Assembly (NCBI RefSeq): GCF_964340395.1
Contig: NC_135567.1
Span: 651,383-715,382 of the forward strand
Length of the DNA: 64,000 bases
Direction: 5' to 3'
From: Glandiceps talaboti
Taxonomy: Eukaryota; Hemichordata; Enteropneusta; Spengelidae
Within the stretch, counting starts at the first letter, position 1, and each line of letters opens with the position of its first letter. Positions 1 to 11,726 of this stretch are shown here, in pieces. Both the position numbers and the translations under genes were made by a program. The notes below the pieces were generated by a model. That model searched no databases. It was not told where the DNA came from and saw nothing but the letters and a program-made list of their open reading frames with translations.

Positions 1-3000
1 ACAACTCCACATCACATATATATAATGGTAACTACAATCAACAACTCCACATCACATATATATAATGGTAACTACAATCAACAACTCCACATCATATATA
101 TATATAATGGTAACTACAATCAACAACTCCACATCACATATATATAATGGTAACTACAATCAACAACTCCACATCACATATATATAATGGTAACTACAAT
201 CAACAACTCCACATCACATATATATAATGGTAACTACAATCAACAACTCCACATCACATATATATAATGGTAACTACAATCAACAACTCCACATCACATA
301 TATATAATGGTAACTACAATCAACAACTCCACATCACATATATATAATGGTAACTACAATCAACAACTCCCTATCACATATATATAATGGTAACTACTAT
401 CAACAACTCCACATCACATATACATAATGGTAACTACTATCAACAACTCCACATCACATATATATAATGGTAACTACAATCAACAACTCCACATCACATA
501 TATATAATGGTAACTACAATCAACAACTCCACATCACATATATATAATGGTAACTACAATCAACAACTCCACATCACATATATATAATGGTAACTACAAT
601 CAACAACTCCACATCACATATATATAATGGTAACTACAATCAACAACTCCACATCACATATATATAATGGTAACTACAATCAACAACTCCACATCACATA
701 TATATAATGGTAACTACTATCAACAACTCCACATCACATATATATAATGGTAACTACAATCAACAACTCCACATCACATATATATATAATGGTAACTACA
801 ATCAACAACTCCCTATCACATATACATAATGGTAACTACAATCAACAACTCCACATCACATATACATAATGGTAACTACAATCAACAACTCCATATCACA
901 TATATATAATGGTAACTACAATCAACAACTCCCTATCACATATACATAATGGTAACTACAATCAACAACTCCACATCACATATACATAATGGTAACTACA
1001 ATCAACAACTCCATATCACATATATATAATGGTAACTACAATCAACAACTCCCTATCACATATACATAATGGTAACTACAATCAACAACTCCACATCACA
1101 TATACATAATGGTAACTACAATCAACAACTCCATATCACATATATATAATGGTAACTACAATCAACAACTCCCTATCACATATACATAATGGTAACTACA
1201 ATCAACAACTCCACATCACATATACATAATGGTAACTACAATCAACAACTCCATATCACATATATATAATGGTAACTACAATCAACAACTCCACATCACA
1301 TATATATAATGGTAACTACAATCAACAACTCCACATCACATATATATAATGGTAACTACTATCAACAACTCCATATCACATATATATAATGGTAACTACA
1401 ATCAACAACTCCACATCACATATATATAATGGTAACTACAATCAACAACTCCACATCACATATATATAATGGTAACTACAATCAACAACTCCACATCACA
1501 TATATATAATGGTAACTACAATCAACAACTCCACATCACATATATATAATGGTAACTACAATCAACAACTCCACATCACATATATATAATGGTAACTACA
1601 ATCAACAACTCCACATCACATATATATATAATGGTAACTACAATCAACAACTCCACATCACATATATATAATGGTAACTACTATCAACAACTCCCTATCA
1701 CATATATATAATGGTAACTACAATCAACAACTCCCTATCACATATATATAATGGTAACTACAATCAACAACTCCACATCACATATACATAATGGTAACTA
1801 CAATCAACAACTCCACATCACATATATATAATGGTAACTACAATCAACAACTCCACATCACATATATATAATGGTAACTACTATCAACAACTCCACATCA
1901 CATATACATAATGGTAACTACAATCAACAACTCCACATCACATATATATAATGGTAACTACAATCAACAACTCCACATCACATATATATAATGGTAACTA
2001 CAATCAACAACTCCCTATCACATATATATAATGGTAACTACTATCAACAACTCCACATCACATATACATAATGGTAACTACAATCAACAACTCCACATCA
2101 CATATATATAATGGTAACTATATACAATCAACAACTCCACATCACATATACATAATGGTAACTACAATCAACAACTCCACATCACATATATATAATGGTA
2201 ACTACAATCAACAACTCCCTATCACATATATATAATGGTAACTACAATCAACAACTCCACATCACATATACATAATGGTAACTACAATCAACAACTCCAC
2301 ATCACATATATATAATGGTAACTACAATCAACAACTCCCTATCACATATATATAATGGTAACTACAATCAACAACTCCACATCACATATACATAATGGTA
2401 ACTACAATCAACAACTCCCTATCACATATATATAATGGTAACTACAATCAACAACTCCACATCACATATATATAATGGTAACTACAATCAACAACTCCAC
2501 ATCACATATATATAATGGTAACTACAATCAACAACTCCACATCATATATATATATAATGGTAACTACAATCAACAACTCCACATCACATATATATAATGG
2601 TAACTACAATCAACAACTCCACATCACATATATATAATGGTAACTACAATCAACAACTCCACATCACATATATATAATGGTAACTACAATCAACAACTCC
2701 ACATCACATATATATAATGGTAACTACAATCAACAACTCCACATCACATATATATAATGGTAACTACAATCAACAACTCCACATCACATATATATAATGG
2801 TAACTACAATCAACAACTCCCTATCACATATATATAATGGTAACTACTATCAACAACTCCACATCACATATACATAATGGTAACTACTATCAACAACTCC
2901 ACATCACATATATATAATGGTAACTACAATCAACAACTCCACATCACATATATATAATGGTAACTACAATCAACAACTCCACATCACATATATATAATGG

Positions 3001-3172
3001 TAACTACAATCAACAACTCCACATCACATATATATAATGGTAACTACAATCAACAACTCCACATCACATATATATAATGGTAACTACAATCAACAACTCC
3101 ACATCACATATATATAATGGTAACTACAATCAACAACTCCACATCACATATATATAATGGTAACTACTGTCA
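1..3172. repeat. 40-bp minisatellite, about 79 copies, open at left edge
   Basis: The unit is 40 bp, AT-rich, with the core ATATATATAATGGTAACTAC. The array is already running at position 1, so its true length is unknown. Variant positions are ACATC/CTATC/ATATC, ATATA/ATACA and CTACAATC/CTACTATC. Between about 800 and 1260 three variants alternate as a 120-bp higher-order unit. It lies in intron 7 of the aminopeptidase gene. No coding exon is visible in it. Confidence 0.97.
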
Positions 3173-4117
3173 CTGGTGTCTGTTAGCATTGGAAAATACT
3201 AGGCAGGTGTTTTGTATGATGATCATCATAGAATAGAATATTTTCATTCTAGAATATTGAATGCAATCATCCTGGAATAGAATATTAGCTCATAGGTAAC
3301 TGTGCACAAAAATATAAACCCTTCATGACACTTGAAAGGTGTGTCACCACAACGTCATTTGACCTTTGACCTGTTACTAACAACATTTCGAGTTGTGACA
3401 TGCGACTTATTAAACTGACAGAGTTTAGTTATACAACTCTCACGTGACATTTTCAGGTAGTATACAATCCAGGCGATTGGGAATTTTGATTTTCTCTTTC
3501 AAAACGAATTCAAAACCCTGAGTGAAATGTGTGTGTGTGTGTGGGGGGGGGGGGTCATACGTTTGGCGCCACCTGGATGAGATGTGTGGATGGGGTTAAC
3601 ACATTTGGTTACACCTGAGTGATATATTGAGGGGGTATTGATTGTTTATTGGGGTCAAACAATTCTAAATAAATTAGTCTAATACAAATACGGTATATTT
3701 ATATTGGTTGGGGTAAGTGCTGTTGTTTAACATATAGGTAAACAATAACTGACAACTATTTACATACACTGCATCGGAATGTAAAGGTATGTTGACACAT
3801 TGTCAGGGTCGAAACATAATAAATGATACTTCACAAATCATGTCAAATTTACCAAAGAGAAATATAACAGTGGCGATAACCAATGTAAATATACCAATGA
3901 GTCACTGGAAAAATGCCAGTGTACTATTGGAACATGTTATTAATTTTGGAGATTGAAATGTCAGCGTTATTTGGATATGCCTAGATTAAGATTTAATAAA
4001 TATCAGTTGAGACATCGTCTGTCTTAGTCTGGTCTTAGCTGAAACAAATGTAATGTAAATACTGTGTATTTAATACACTCAATGTTTTCACCACAGTTTT
4101 TAACTTCCGTAAGGAAG
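3173..4117. other. intronic stretch without recognisable feature
   Basis: AT-rich unique sequence with a short GT run joined to a G run near 3528-3552. I see no exon, RNA gene or repeat that recurs in the window. Confidence 0.6.
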
Positions 4118-4330
4118 GTTTTATATTAGGGGTGGAAATGTGTGTGTGTCTGTATCACGATTTTCTATAAATCGGCTGGATCAATTCGAACGAAATTTGG
4201 TAGACATGTTCCGTAGTGTAATGAAAAGAACTAATTAGGTTTGGTGAACATGCCATGAATATTAATGAGCAATTTGCATAATTAATGGTTTTCGGTAATT
4301 AGGTTATGTCTCAAGAGTGCACTCTTCAAA
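4118..4330 (+). repeat. dispersed repeat, family also at right edge of window
   Basis: About 200 bp here match 63774-64000 in the same orientation. Shared blocks include CGGCTGGATCAATTCGAACG and a 3' block rich in ATTAATGAGCAATTT. Both copies carry a short GT/TC microsatellite near their 5' end. It is probably a fragment of a non-autonomous mobile element; the class cannot be told from two copies. Confidence 0.75.
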
Positions 4331-4380
4331 TTCAATATAATTTGGTACATACATTTTTGGTACATACATTTTTGTTTTAA

Positions 4381-4452
4381 TTGTTCATGATTAGTTCTGC
4401 AGTTGTCTTCCCTGAAGTAGCAATTAATGTAGGGAGAGTTATTTTTGTTTTC
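4381..4452 (-). repeat. short dispersed repeat, inverted relative to 58220-58275
   Basis: The reverse complement of this stretch matches 58220-58275 with a small gap. Shared blocks include ACTTCAG followed by GAAGACAACT and CTAATCATGAACAA. Probably a fragment of one mobile element family, next to the dispersed repeat at 4118-4330. Confidence 0.6.
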
Positions 4453-4739
4453 CCTTGCAGGCTGCATTGGCTGGACAAACACGAGAAAAAAGGAGATCGA
4501 GGTGGGGTATTTAAGTGATGCAAACTCACCAGAAAACAATTCTTTTTTTTTCTTTGCCTTAAAAATGCCTACCGTGAGATCTATGTTACAACTTTCTATA
4601 AGAACTTCCCATTATTACATGTGTGGCATCTGCAGGCAATCATGATTTCACCTACATAACTTCATACCATCTCTTCATTATTTCAAAATTGAAAATCTTG
4701 ATTTTACTTTTTTCAATGATTCTGTATTTCTATTTCTGA

Positions 4740-5428
4740 AAGCATACATGAGGAGATCCTCCGTCAAACCAGGTCAGCTTCAAAGCATACATGAGGAGAT
4801 CCTCCGTCAAACCAGGTCAGCTTCAAAGCATGGATGAGGAGATCCTCCGTCAAACCAGGTCAGCTTCAAAGCATGTATGAGGAGATCCTCCGTCAAACCA
4901 GGTCAGCTTCAAAGCATGTATGAGGAGATCCTCCGTCAAACCAGGTCAGCTTCAAAGCATACATGAGGAGATCCTCCGTCAAACCAGGTCAGCTTCAAAG
5001 CATGGATGAGGAGATCCTCCGTCAAACCAGGTCAGCTTCAAAGCATGCATGAGGAGATCCTCCGTCAAACCAGGTCAGCTTCAAAGCATGCATGAGGAGA
5101 TCCTCCGTCAAACCAGGTCAGCTTCAAAGCATGCATGAGGAGATCCTCCGTCAAACCAGGTCAGCTTCAAAGCATGTATGAGGAGATCCTCCGTCAAACC
5201 AGGTCAGCTTCAAAGCATACATGAGGAGATCCTCCGTCAAACCAGGTCAGCTTCAAAGCATGCATGAGGAGATCCTCCGTCAAACCAGGTCAGCTTCAAA
5301 GCATGCATGAGGAGATCCTCCGTCAAACCAGGTCAGCTTCAAAGCATACATGAGGAGATCCTCCGTCAAACCAGGTCAGCTTCAAAGCATGCATGAGGAG
5401 ATCCTCCGTCAAACCAGGTCAGCTTCAA
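4740..5428. repeat. 43-bp minisatellite, 16 copies
   Basis: The unit contains GAGGAGATCCTCCGTCAAAC. Copies differ almost only at a two-base hotspot in GCAT(GC/AC/GG/GT)ATGAG, so they are young or homogenised. It lies in intron 7. No exon sequence is recognised in the unit. Confidence 0.97.
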
Positions 5429-5754
5429 CTTCTGGATGAAATCACCAGCTTTCTACTGAAAATTCTTACTGGAGAATTCGTCAAAATAAATCCATACAAT
5501 CTCTTCTATGGTCAAAATGGAAAATCTCTTTTTTTTTAGAATGTAAATCTTTCGATACTAAGGATGAGTTTGCTGCCAGAACGCATGCATTTATTTGTAT
5601 TGACATGTTATCAGAACAATGCCATTGAGATAAGTAAATGTTGCTACTGTGTTGCAATGTTGAGTAGTGTACTCAGCAATACTCATCAGTGGTTTAAATA
5701 TGCAACTGGCAGTGCCTGGGACCATTTTTGCATATGACTGACTGTATGTTTGGA

Positions 5755-6045
5755 GGTGGAGAACCATCATGTTTGCGAATTTTCCCTGTCCAAAGCCATT
5801 ACTCAGACATGCTTGAACAGATCTCATTCAAAGTGGGTATTAGGACAGTGTTCTATGACTACATGTGCATATTCATTGTTGTCGTGATACGATCCAATAT
5901 GGATGCCTGGCAGCCATTTTGTTTGCGAATTTTCCATGTCCAAAGCCATAACTCAGACACGTTTGAACAGATCTCATTCAAAGTTGGTATTAGCACAGTG
6001 TTCTATGACATACATGTGCATATTGGCAAACATTTTTTGAATGCT
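5755..6045 (-). repeat. two copies of a 150-bp dispersed tandem unit
   Basis: Two units about 150 bp apart (anchor CAAAGCCAT at 5791 and 5941) are homologous, in opposite orientation, to the four-unit array at 31640-32290. Sequence after it to about 6130 looks like further mobile-element remnant. No intact coding potential. Confidence 0.8.
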
Positions 6046-6163
6046 TAAACACCCCTAAGAATGTTCCCACCAAAGGTCAGACCGATCTGCCCAATAGTTT
6101 TTGAGTACGTTTTTTTACCAAAAATTACATTTTCCGACCCAAATTACACACTGGTAGTACGAT

Positions 6164-6728
6164 CATTTGAACAATTTCCCAACTAGACACCCAAGGTAAT
6201 ACACCCATCAAATATCATGGCAATCGGTACATGCAGGACATTTAACCTGCCAAACACAGTATGATTATGGAGGTCTTGATATGACTATTTTTCTTTCCCC
6301 ATAAAATATGTGACTTCTTATTCTTTGTAAAAACTGTTTTTTGGAATGCCAAAGGATTGTGCATTTATATGAACCTGTTTTAATCATAGGTGTCTAAGAT
6401 TTAATTCACCTGTGCTGAAAACAGACCTAGGTTGCCAAGCAACCTTAAACAGATGTTAACCTTTACGCCATTGACATTGATATGTGAAGGCCCATAACAG
6501 ATTTAATGATTTCATTGCATCAATAAAACAAGAATCTTTCATTTCCAGGCTGAAGTCAAAGCATTTTGTAATACAACAAATCATATTTCTAAATGTGACA
6601 TGCACATTTCTGATGCGATCATTTTCATTTGAACAATTTCCCAACTAGACACCCAACGTAATACACCCATCAAATATCATGTCAATCGGTACATGCAGGA
6701 CATTTAACCTGCCAAACACAGTATGATC
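6164..6728 (+). repeat. direct repeat pair of about 104 bp
   Basis: 6164-6266 and 6626-6728 are near-identical, both starting CATTTGAACAATTTCCCAAC and ending AAACACAGTATGAT. They are separated by about 360 bp of unrelated sequence. They could be terminal or internal direct repeats of an element, or a simple local duplication. Confidence 0.8.
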
Positions 6729-8772
6729 ATGAACCTCAGTTCATTTGTGCTAAAAATGAAATAATTATAATGGTCATTATCAACCAGACTATTAATATGA
6801 CAAAGGTGATTTCTTGTAGCTATATTTCATTTTGCTTACAATTAGCTTAGGTATTTTCGCCTATAGTATTCTGCATCACATGACCCCTTAAAGTTTTATA
6901 CAATCTTGAAAAGCTTCGAAGAGGTCATTTTCAAAAACAATAGGAGTTTAAAATCTGTTGAAACGATATCATTAGCATTGTTTGTACAAGGATTAAGGGA
7001 CAATCGCATAAAATATCCCATAAGCCAAATAAATGAACTTTGTCCATTTAGGACAACACATTAAATACTATATTGGAAATCTAACACTGTATATCACATA
7101 AGAAGTAAATTTTAATCAACTTATGAACATCTTAGTATAAATATAGAAGTTATCATTGAAGGCGTGATTGTGAAAGTTTTCGAACTTTGGTTAGAAGTGC
7201 AAGAATGAAGGTTCAGCAATCACATTGACGCCAGATCTGCCCCTCCCAAATGAGCGCAGTTAGTTTATTGAGCAGTCGTAAATAGATTTGGAGCTCTAAA
7301 GTTTGTTTGTTTCCCATAATTCTTTGTCACATTGTACAGAAGTCATCTTGTGAGCCAAATTTGCCAAATTCTTTTCAATAACTATATTTGAGATGTCGCA
7401 GCATGCAGAATTAGTGAAATGGCGGCTTTTCCGGGTCAAAGATAAAATCAGTTTGTGGTCTTGACATTCAAATATTAAATAAATTAATTTTAAAGACGAA
7501 GTGAGATTTACACTCAAATTGATACGTAACTGTGAGATGACTGGTAATGGTACAGAAATAAAAGAAGATAATAGAGGAAGGGCCCCATCCAAAGAGATTT
7601 CGAACAGTGGTAATACAAGTCATGTAATATGCAAACAATGGACTTCTGCTGCCTTTCATGTCATTTCAAAGATGATATCTATATTGCTGTAACATTGAAA
7701 TCAAAACATACCTGAATTCAAACAATTTACAGAGGGATGTAACAAAATCTACAAATGTATAATACTCATCTGAATACTTGTCTGTAGGAGTAATATGTGT
7801 CCGTGTTACATAGCGCAAAATTCAAAAGAATCAAGTTTAAGCCTAATTGATGTCTAGATATGAAAAGATATCTTTTACTAAAAACAAGGTACAGTTCAAT
7901 GTACAAACTTAAGATCATGTTGTCAGTAATCGAGCTTTAAACGAAATATAAAGGGTAGAACATGCCAAGTAATAACTAATAAATAAAGCCAAACTTAATT
8001 GTAAAATGTAATGCAATAACTCATAGGATGTCATAGCTCATAGTACGGTAAAACAGGATCTAGAAACAAGTCAATCAGTGCTGCCTTAAAAGACAAAGGG
8101 TAGCACTGGTAAACCCACCCAAAGAAGACATATTTATAGATATACATACAATCCTTTGTATACAAACAGTGACGGAATATTGGCAGAATTAAGGGGCATT
8201 TTTTTCTCTGAGAGAGATACCAGAACTATTGGAAGACACAAATGTTTAGGAATAAAGCATCTACAATACTGCCAGCATCAAGGTGGTATAATTTTGGTGT
8301 AGCTACGATTGGGACCATAAATCATTTTTGAACGATCATCTGGACACACACGGTGATATAAAATCACATAATGAAAACAGAATCTTCTCCTTACACAATG
8401 TCTAATACGGTGAATATTTATAAAACAAACAACCCATGAATGGTACTCCCGCTCAGGTTTGACAATTTGATAACGATGTTCATCTGATACTTTATAGCGA
8501 AAAATCTTCTAAACATCTTTACGATAATTATATTAATTAATTAATTAATTAATCAATCAATCAATCACTTCAACTATTGTTTAGCTTACCTTGGAGTGGT
8601 TTGATGATTGCAAAGTTATGTTCACTCAAAATCGAGTGTCAATAACTATTGAACAAACAATATCACGTACACTTACTAATGTATTGTTTTTCATGTTAAT
8701 TACACTAATTAACACTTGTTGAGCATGCATGTTTATCTAACGAGGAAGGTATTTAATGATGAGAGTAGGGGC
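6729..8772. other. intron 7 sequence, nothing recognised
   Basis: About 2 kb of AT-rich sequence with a short ATTA/ATCA run near 8530-8570. I looked on the minus strand for the next aminopeptidase exon, which should carry a motif like W-T-x-Q-M-G-[YF]-P, and did not find it. Confidence 0.55.
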
Positions 8773-8889
8773 CAGACTCGTGACTATCGTCCCTAATCTG
8801 TTTATGTATGCCGAGCGGCCCAGCCGTGAGAAGAGAGGGACTTGTCCCTCTCTTACATAAACAGATTAGGGATGATAGTCATGAGTCTG
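8773..8889. repeat. foldback: 36-bp inverted repeat with inner hairpin
   Basis: The left arm 8773-8808 and right arm 8854-8889 are reverse complements over 36 bp with two mismatches, both compatible with G-U pairing in RNA. The 45-base centre contains a second inverted repeat, 8831-8840 against 8845-8854. No convincing target-site duplication was seen. It could be a small foldback mobile element or a transcribed hairpin. Confidence 0.8.
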
Positions 8890-9407
8890 ACAGCGAGACT
8901 ATCCAATACCTAATGATAGACATACTACTAACAGGGACGTTCAAAAAATGTATAGTTATTGTGTTACAAGGAATCAGTGTCCTTAATTAAAGTAATTAAA
9001 AATACACATATTAAGTCTGTTTAAATTCTATGGGAATGGTTGCACGATTGTACAGTGACTCCAAAGTAATTACTCACCTTCAGACCTACCCATAGACATG
9101 TTACTTGCATAGGTTTTTTGAACAAATGATATCTCATGAATATTATTATTTCACTAATTATGCTAATTAAGAAACGTTATTTTTTCACCATGTTCCACCA
9201 CTTAGATTTTTCTAGACTTTTGATATGTTATTCAGCATAAAATTCTGACAATATTGTAATACTGGTAGTTGCATCACAGCATGACAGTATTGTAATACTC
9301 AATAATCAATTTTATAAAGGTATAATGTTTTACTCGGTAATCGCACATACAGAAACTCGTCCTTGATTTCCATACATGAAATAAAGTGGCTACTTGCTAA
9401 AACTCAC

Positions 9408-9539
9408 CCTTTCTAAGGCATCCCAGAGATCGTCTGAAGTGGCTGCTTTGTACGATTGTTCAGTCAGAAATAATGTCAAACCTTCTTTGAAAGTGTCTTC
9501 ACCAAGTATATAGTTCATCATTCGGATGATAGAAGCTCC
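9408..9539 (-). CDS. M1 aminopeptidase N-like, coding exon 7 (residues 490-533)
   Basis: Exon 7 encodes 44 residues starting GASIIRMMN and ending DLWDALER. This is the end of the catalytic domain, just after the ISYSKGAS motif that M1 peptidases share. The acceptor reads TTGACAG before GGAGC; the donor is GG before GTGAGT. Length is 132 nt, and phase is 0 on both sides. The donor is followed by unique sequence, unlike the donors of exons 3 to 6. It is the last exon I can place; the ERAP1-like C-terminal domain must come from exons left of the window, so the gene is cut at the window edge. Confidence 0.93.
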
Positions 9540-9580
9540 CTGTCAAGGTTTAAACATACTTGTTATCAATAACTAGATAA

Positions 9581-9837
9581 TGACTGTGGTGGTGGTGGTG
9601 GTGGTGGTGGTGGTGGTAGTGGTGATGGTAGTGGTGGTGGTGATGGTGGCGGTGGTGGTGGTGGTGGTGATGATGGTGATTGTAATGGTGATGGTGGTGG
9701 TGGTGGTGGCGGTGGTGGTGGTGGTGGTGATGGTGGTGATTGCAGTGGTGATTGTGATGGTGGTGATGGTGATGATGGTGGTGGTGGTGGTGGTGGTGGT
9801 GGTGGTGGAGATGACGGTGGTGGTGATGATGGTGGTT
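9581..9837. repeat. (GTG/GAT)n trinucleotide tract in intron 6
   Basis: Imperfect trinucleotide repeat, G/T-rich on the plus strand. It gives long histidine or valine reading frames in several frames, which are artefacts. It fills the acceptor-proximal half of intron 6. Confidence 0.95.
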
Positions 9838-10028
9838 CATGCCTTCCATATGATTGGTTGATATTTCTAAACTAATTAACTGGGGGTGAACTGTACTTTA
9901 TTTCATTATTACATTAAAACCGGTGATTGATTATCATTTGATAATCTGTTTACAACAAATGTTATATCTCTTTGCATACACTACCATACAAACTATCTAA
10001 ATCATTAATATAACTTGAAGATTTCTGT

Positions 10029-10283
10029 GACGTCACTGATTCACTGTACGAAGTAGTATAAAATATTCAATTGGTTTAATCAAGTGTGTCTACGTCGACA
10101 AGATTGCTGTGACGTCACTAACTGTGTTATTTGAGATAGTATCAAATATTCCATTGGTTTAATCAAGTGTGTCTACGTCGACAAGATTGCTGTGACGTCA
10201 CTAACTGTGTGTATGTATCAATATTCCATGGGCTATTTAAGTGTGTCTGCGTATGTCAACAAGATTGCTGTGACGTCACTAAC
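10029..10283 (-). repeat. donor-anchored tandem repeat of exon 6/intron 6 junction, unit 78-83 bp
   Basis: Read on the minus strand, the last part of exon 6 plus the first bases of intron 6 is repeated about three more times into the intron. Anchor blocks are GTTAGTGACGTCACAGCAAT at the junction and a variant of GAATATTTGATACTATCTC from the exon. Spacings of the GACGTCAC anchor are 78, 83 and 82 bp (10272, 10194, 10111, 10029). The two copies nearest the exon keep GTTAGT; the farthest is degraded. It lies directly against the true donor at 10283. Confidence 0.88.
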
Positions 10284-10418
10284 CTTACTATATGAGATGG
10301 TATCAAATATTTCATTGATCTCCTCAGGTCTGCCTACATCAACAAGAATGGGATGTGATGATCCTAGACCGTCCAATTGGAAGACATTATGCAAATCAAT
10401 GTTGACAAACTGATCCAT
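10284..10418 (-). CDS. M1 aminopeptidase N-like, coding exon 6 (residues 445-489)
   Basis: Exon 6 encodes 45 residues from MDQFVNIDLHN to FDTISYSK, phase 0 on both sides (135 nt). The block LGSSHPI is typical of M1 peptidases. Y487 in ISYSK corresponds to the tyrosine that stabilises the transition state in aminopeptidase N (family knowledge). The acceptor is TTGTATTCAG; the donor is AAG before GTTAGT, a weaker site than in exons 3 to 5. Reading on past the donor meets TAG after 15 codons. The 3' end of this exon has been copied into the intron (10029-10283). Confidence 0.95.
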
Positions 10419-10640
10419 CTGAATACAAAGAATAAAATACACAAAGTTAAAATAATTGCCTTCAGTTTGTTAAATTCTTCAGAAGACTCTGCAGTGGAAT
10501 AAGTACTTCCAATTACTATATTAGAGAGTGATTCTTCTTCTTCTTCTTCCATAACTGGCCACCTTCAACATGTTGAAGATTTTGCCAGTGAGTGCGCAAC
10601 AAAAATGAGGATGGTGAATTAAAGCAGTACTGATTCAAAG

Positions 10641-10659
10641 TAAATAAATAAATAAATAA

Positions 10660-10730
<71 letters not shown>

Positions 10731-10740
10731 ACAAATAAAA
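10641..10740. repeat. (AAAT)n tract at 3' end of a retrotransposon remnant
   Basis: About 24 AAAT/TTTA units. On the minus strand it lies just downstream of the reverse-transcriptase remnant at 10764-11711, where chicken-repeat-1 and jockey-like elements commonly carry a short tandem 3' tail. The stretch 10419-10640 in between is unremarkable intron 5 sequence apart from a small CTT run. Confidence 0.85.
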
Positions 10741-10763
10741 TAAAGTAAAAAGTTAATGTATAT

Positions 10764-11711
10764 TTAGTTATCAAGTGAACCTACAGTTACAATGTCTGGT
10801 GGTAGATTGTTCCATTCTACAATGGTTCTAGGGAAAAATTAATATTTTCTGTAGTCTGTTTTGAATGTTGGTATTTGGTAACTTTTACTGTGCATGTGTC
10901 TGTTATATCTTGATGGAGGTTTAAGATACTGGTCTTTGTTCATAGCAACTGTTCCTATTGAGATTTTATAGAGCATTGCTAGTCTAGCTTCTTTCCTGCG
11001 TTGTTCTAGTGATTTCCAATTGACAGTTTGTATCATGTTGTTAACACTGGCGCAGTTTCTGTATCTACTAGTAACATACCGGGCAGCACGCCTTTGTATT
11101 TTTTCTAGGTTGATTATATCAGATTGTCTATATGGGTCCCAAACAGTGGTGGCATACTCAACCATAGGTCTAACAAGTGTTTTGTATGCCTTTTCTTTAA
11201 TTGCAGTGAATCCTATGTTGAGGTTTCTGCGTAGAAAACCGAGGGTTTTGTTTGCCTTATTACATATCAAGTTGGTGTGTTGGTGCCAGTCAAGTTCAGT
11301 TGTCAAAGTGCACCCCAGGTACTTTTTGGATGAACTGTGTTTTATTGTCTTTCCATTTAATTTGTAGTCACTGATTATTGGTGATCGTTTCCTTGTTATT
11401 GATAAGACAGAACACTTATCTGGATGGCAGGACATTTTCCACTTGTCTGCCCAGGCAACTAACTTGTCAAGCTCAGATTGTAAAAATTGACTATCAGCTT
11501 CTGATGTAATGGTAAGGTATGCTATTGTGTCATCTGCAAACAGGCCTACAGTGGAGTTCAGGCCTACATGTATGTTGTTAATGTAGAACAGGAACAGTAA
11601 CGGTCCCAATACAGACCCTTGTGGGACCCCTGATTCAACTGCTATAGTGTCTGATGATTCACCATCTGTGACAACTATTTGGGTACGATGAAGTAGGAAA
11701 CATTGTATCAA
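10764..11711 (-). pseudogene. non-LTR retrotransposon reverse transcriptase, 5'-truncated remnant
   Basis: The minus-strand frame carries GVPQGSVLGP, the catalytic FADDT box, the thumb region and a C-terminal block with LEKIQRRAARYV. This is the usual C-terminal half of a CR1/jockey-like reverse transcriptase. The frame stops at 10839 with TAA where related elements usually read Y-S-F-F-P-R-T; after this stop the same frame continues EWNNLPPDIV to a stop at 10764. That pattern fits a single nonsense change. The N-terminal half and any endonuclease are missing. The 5' end abuts the 21-bp array at about 11727. It sits in intron 5, in the same orientation as the host gene. Not functional as it stands. 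Confidence 0.9.
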
Positions 11712-11726
11712 TTTAGGGTTTGGAAA

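Noticed and set aside
1-3172. CRISPR-like arrays (regular direct repeats here and at 40734-49455)
   Set aside because: There are no unique spacers between repeats, the units are contiguous, and the context is a eukaryotic intron.
7296-7692. Overlapping short frames as a possible exon or small gene
   Set aside because: No family resemblance, no matching splice sites in gene phase, and frames exist on both strands as in random AT-rich sequence.
9550-9861. Histidine-rich and valine-rich frames of about 95 codons
   Set aside because: They arise from an imperfect trinucleotide repeat in intron 6.
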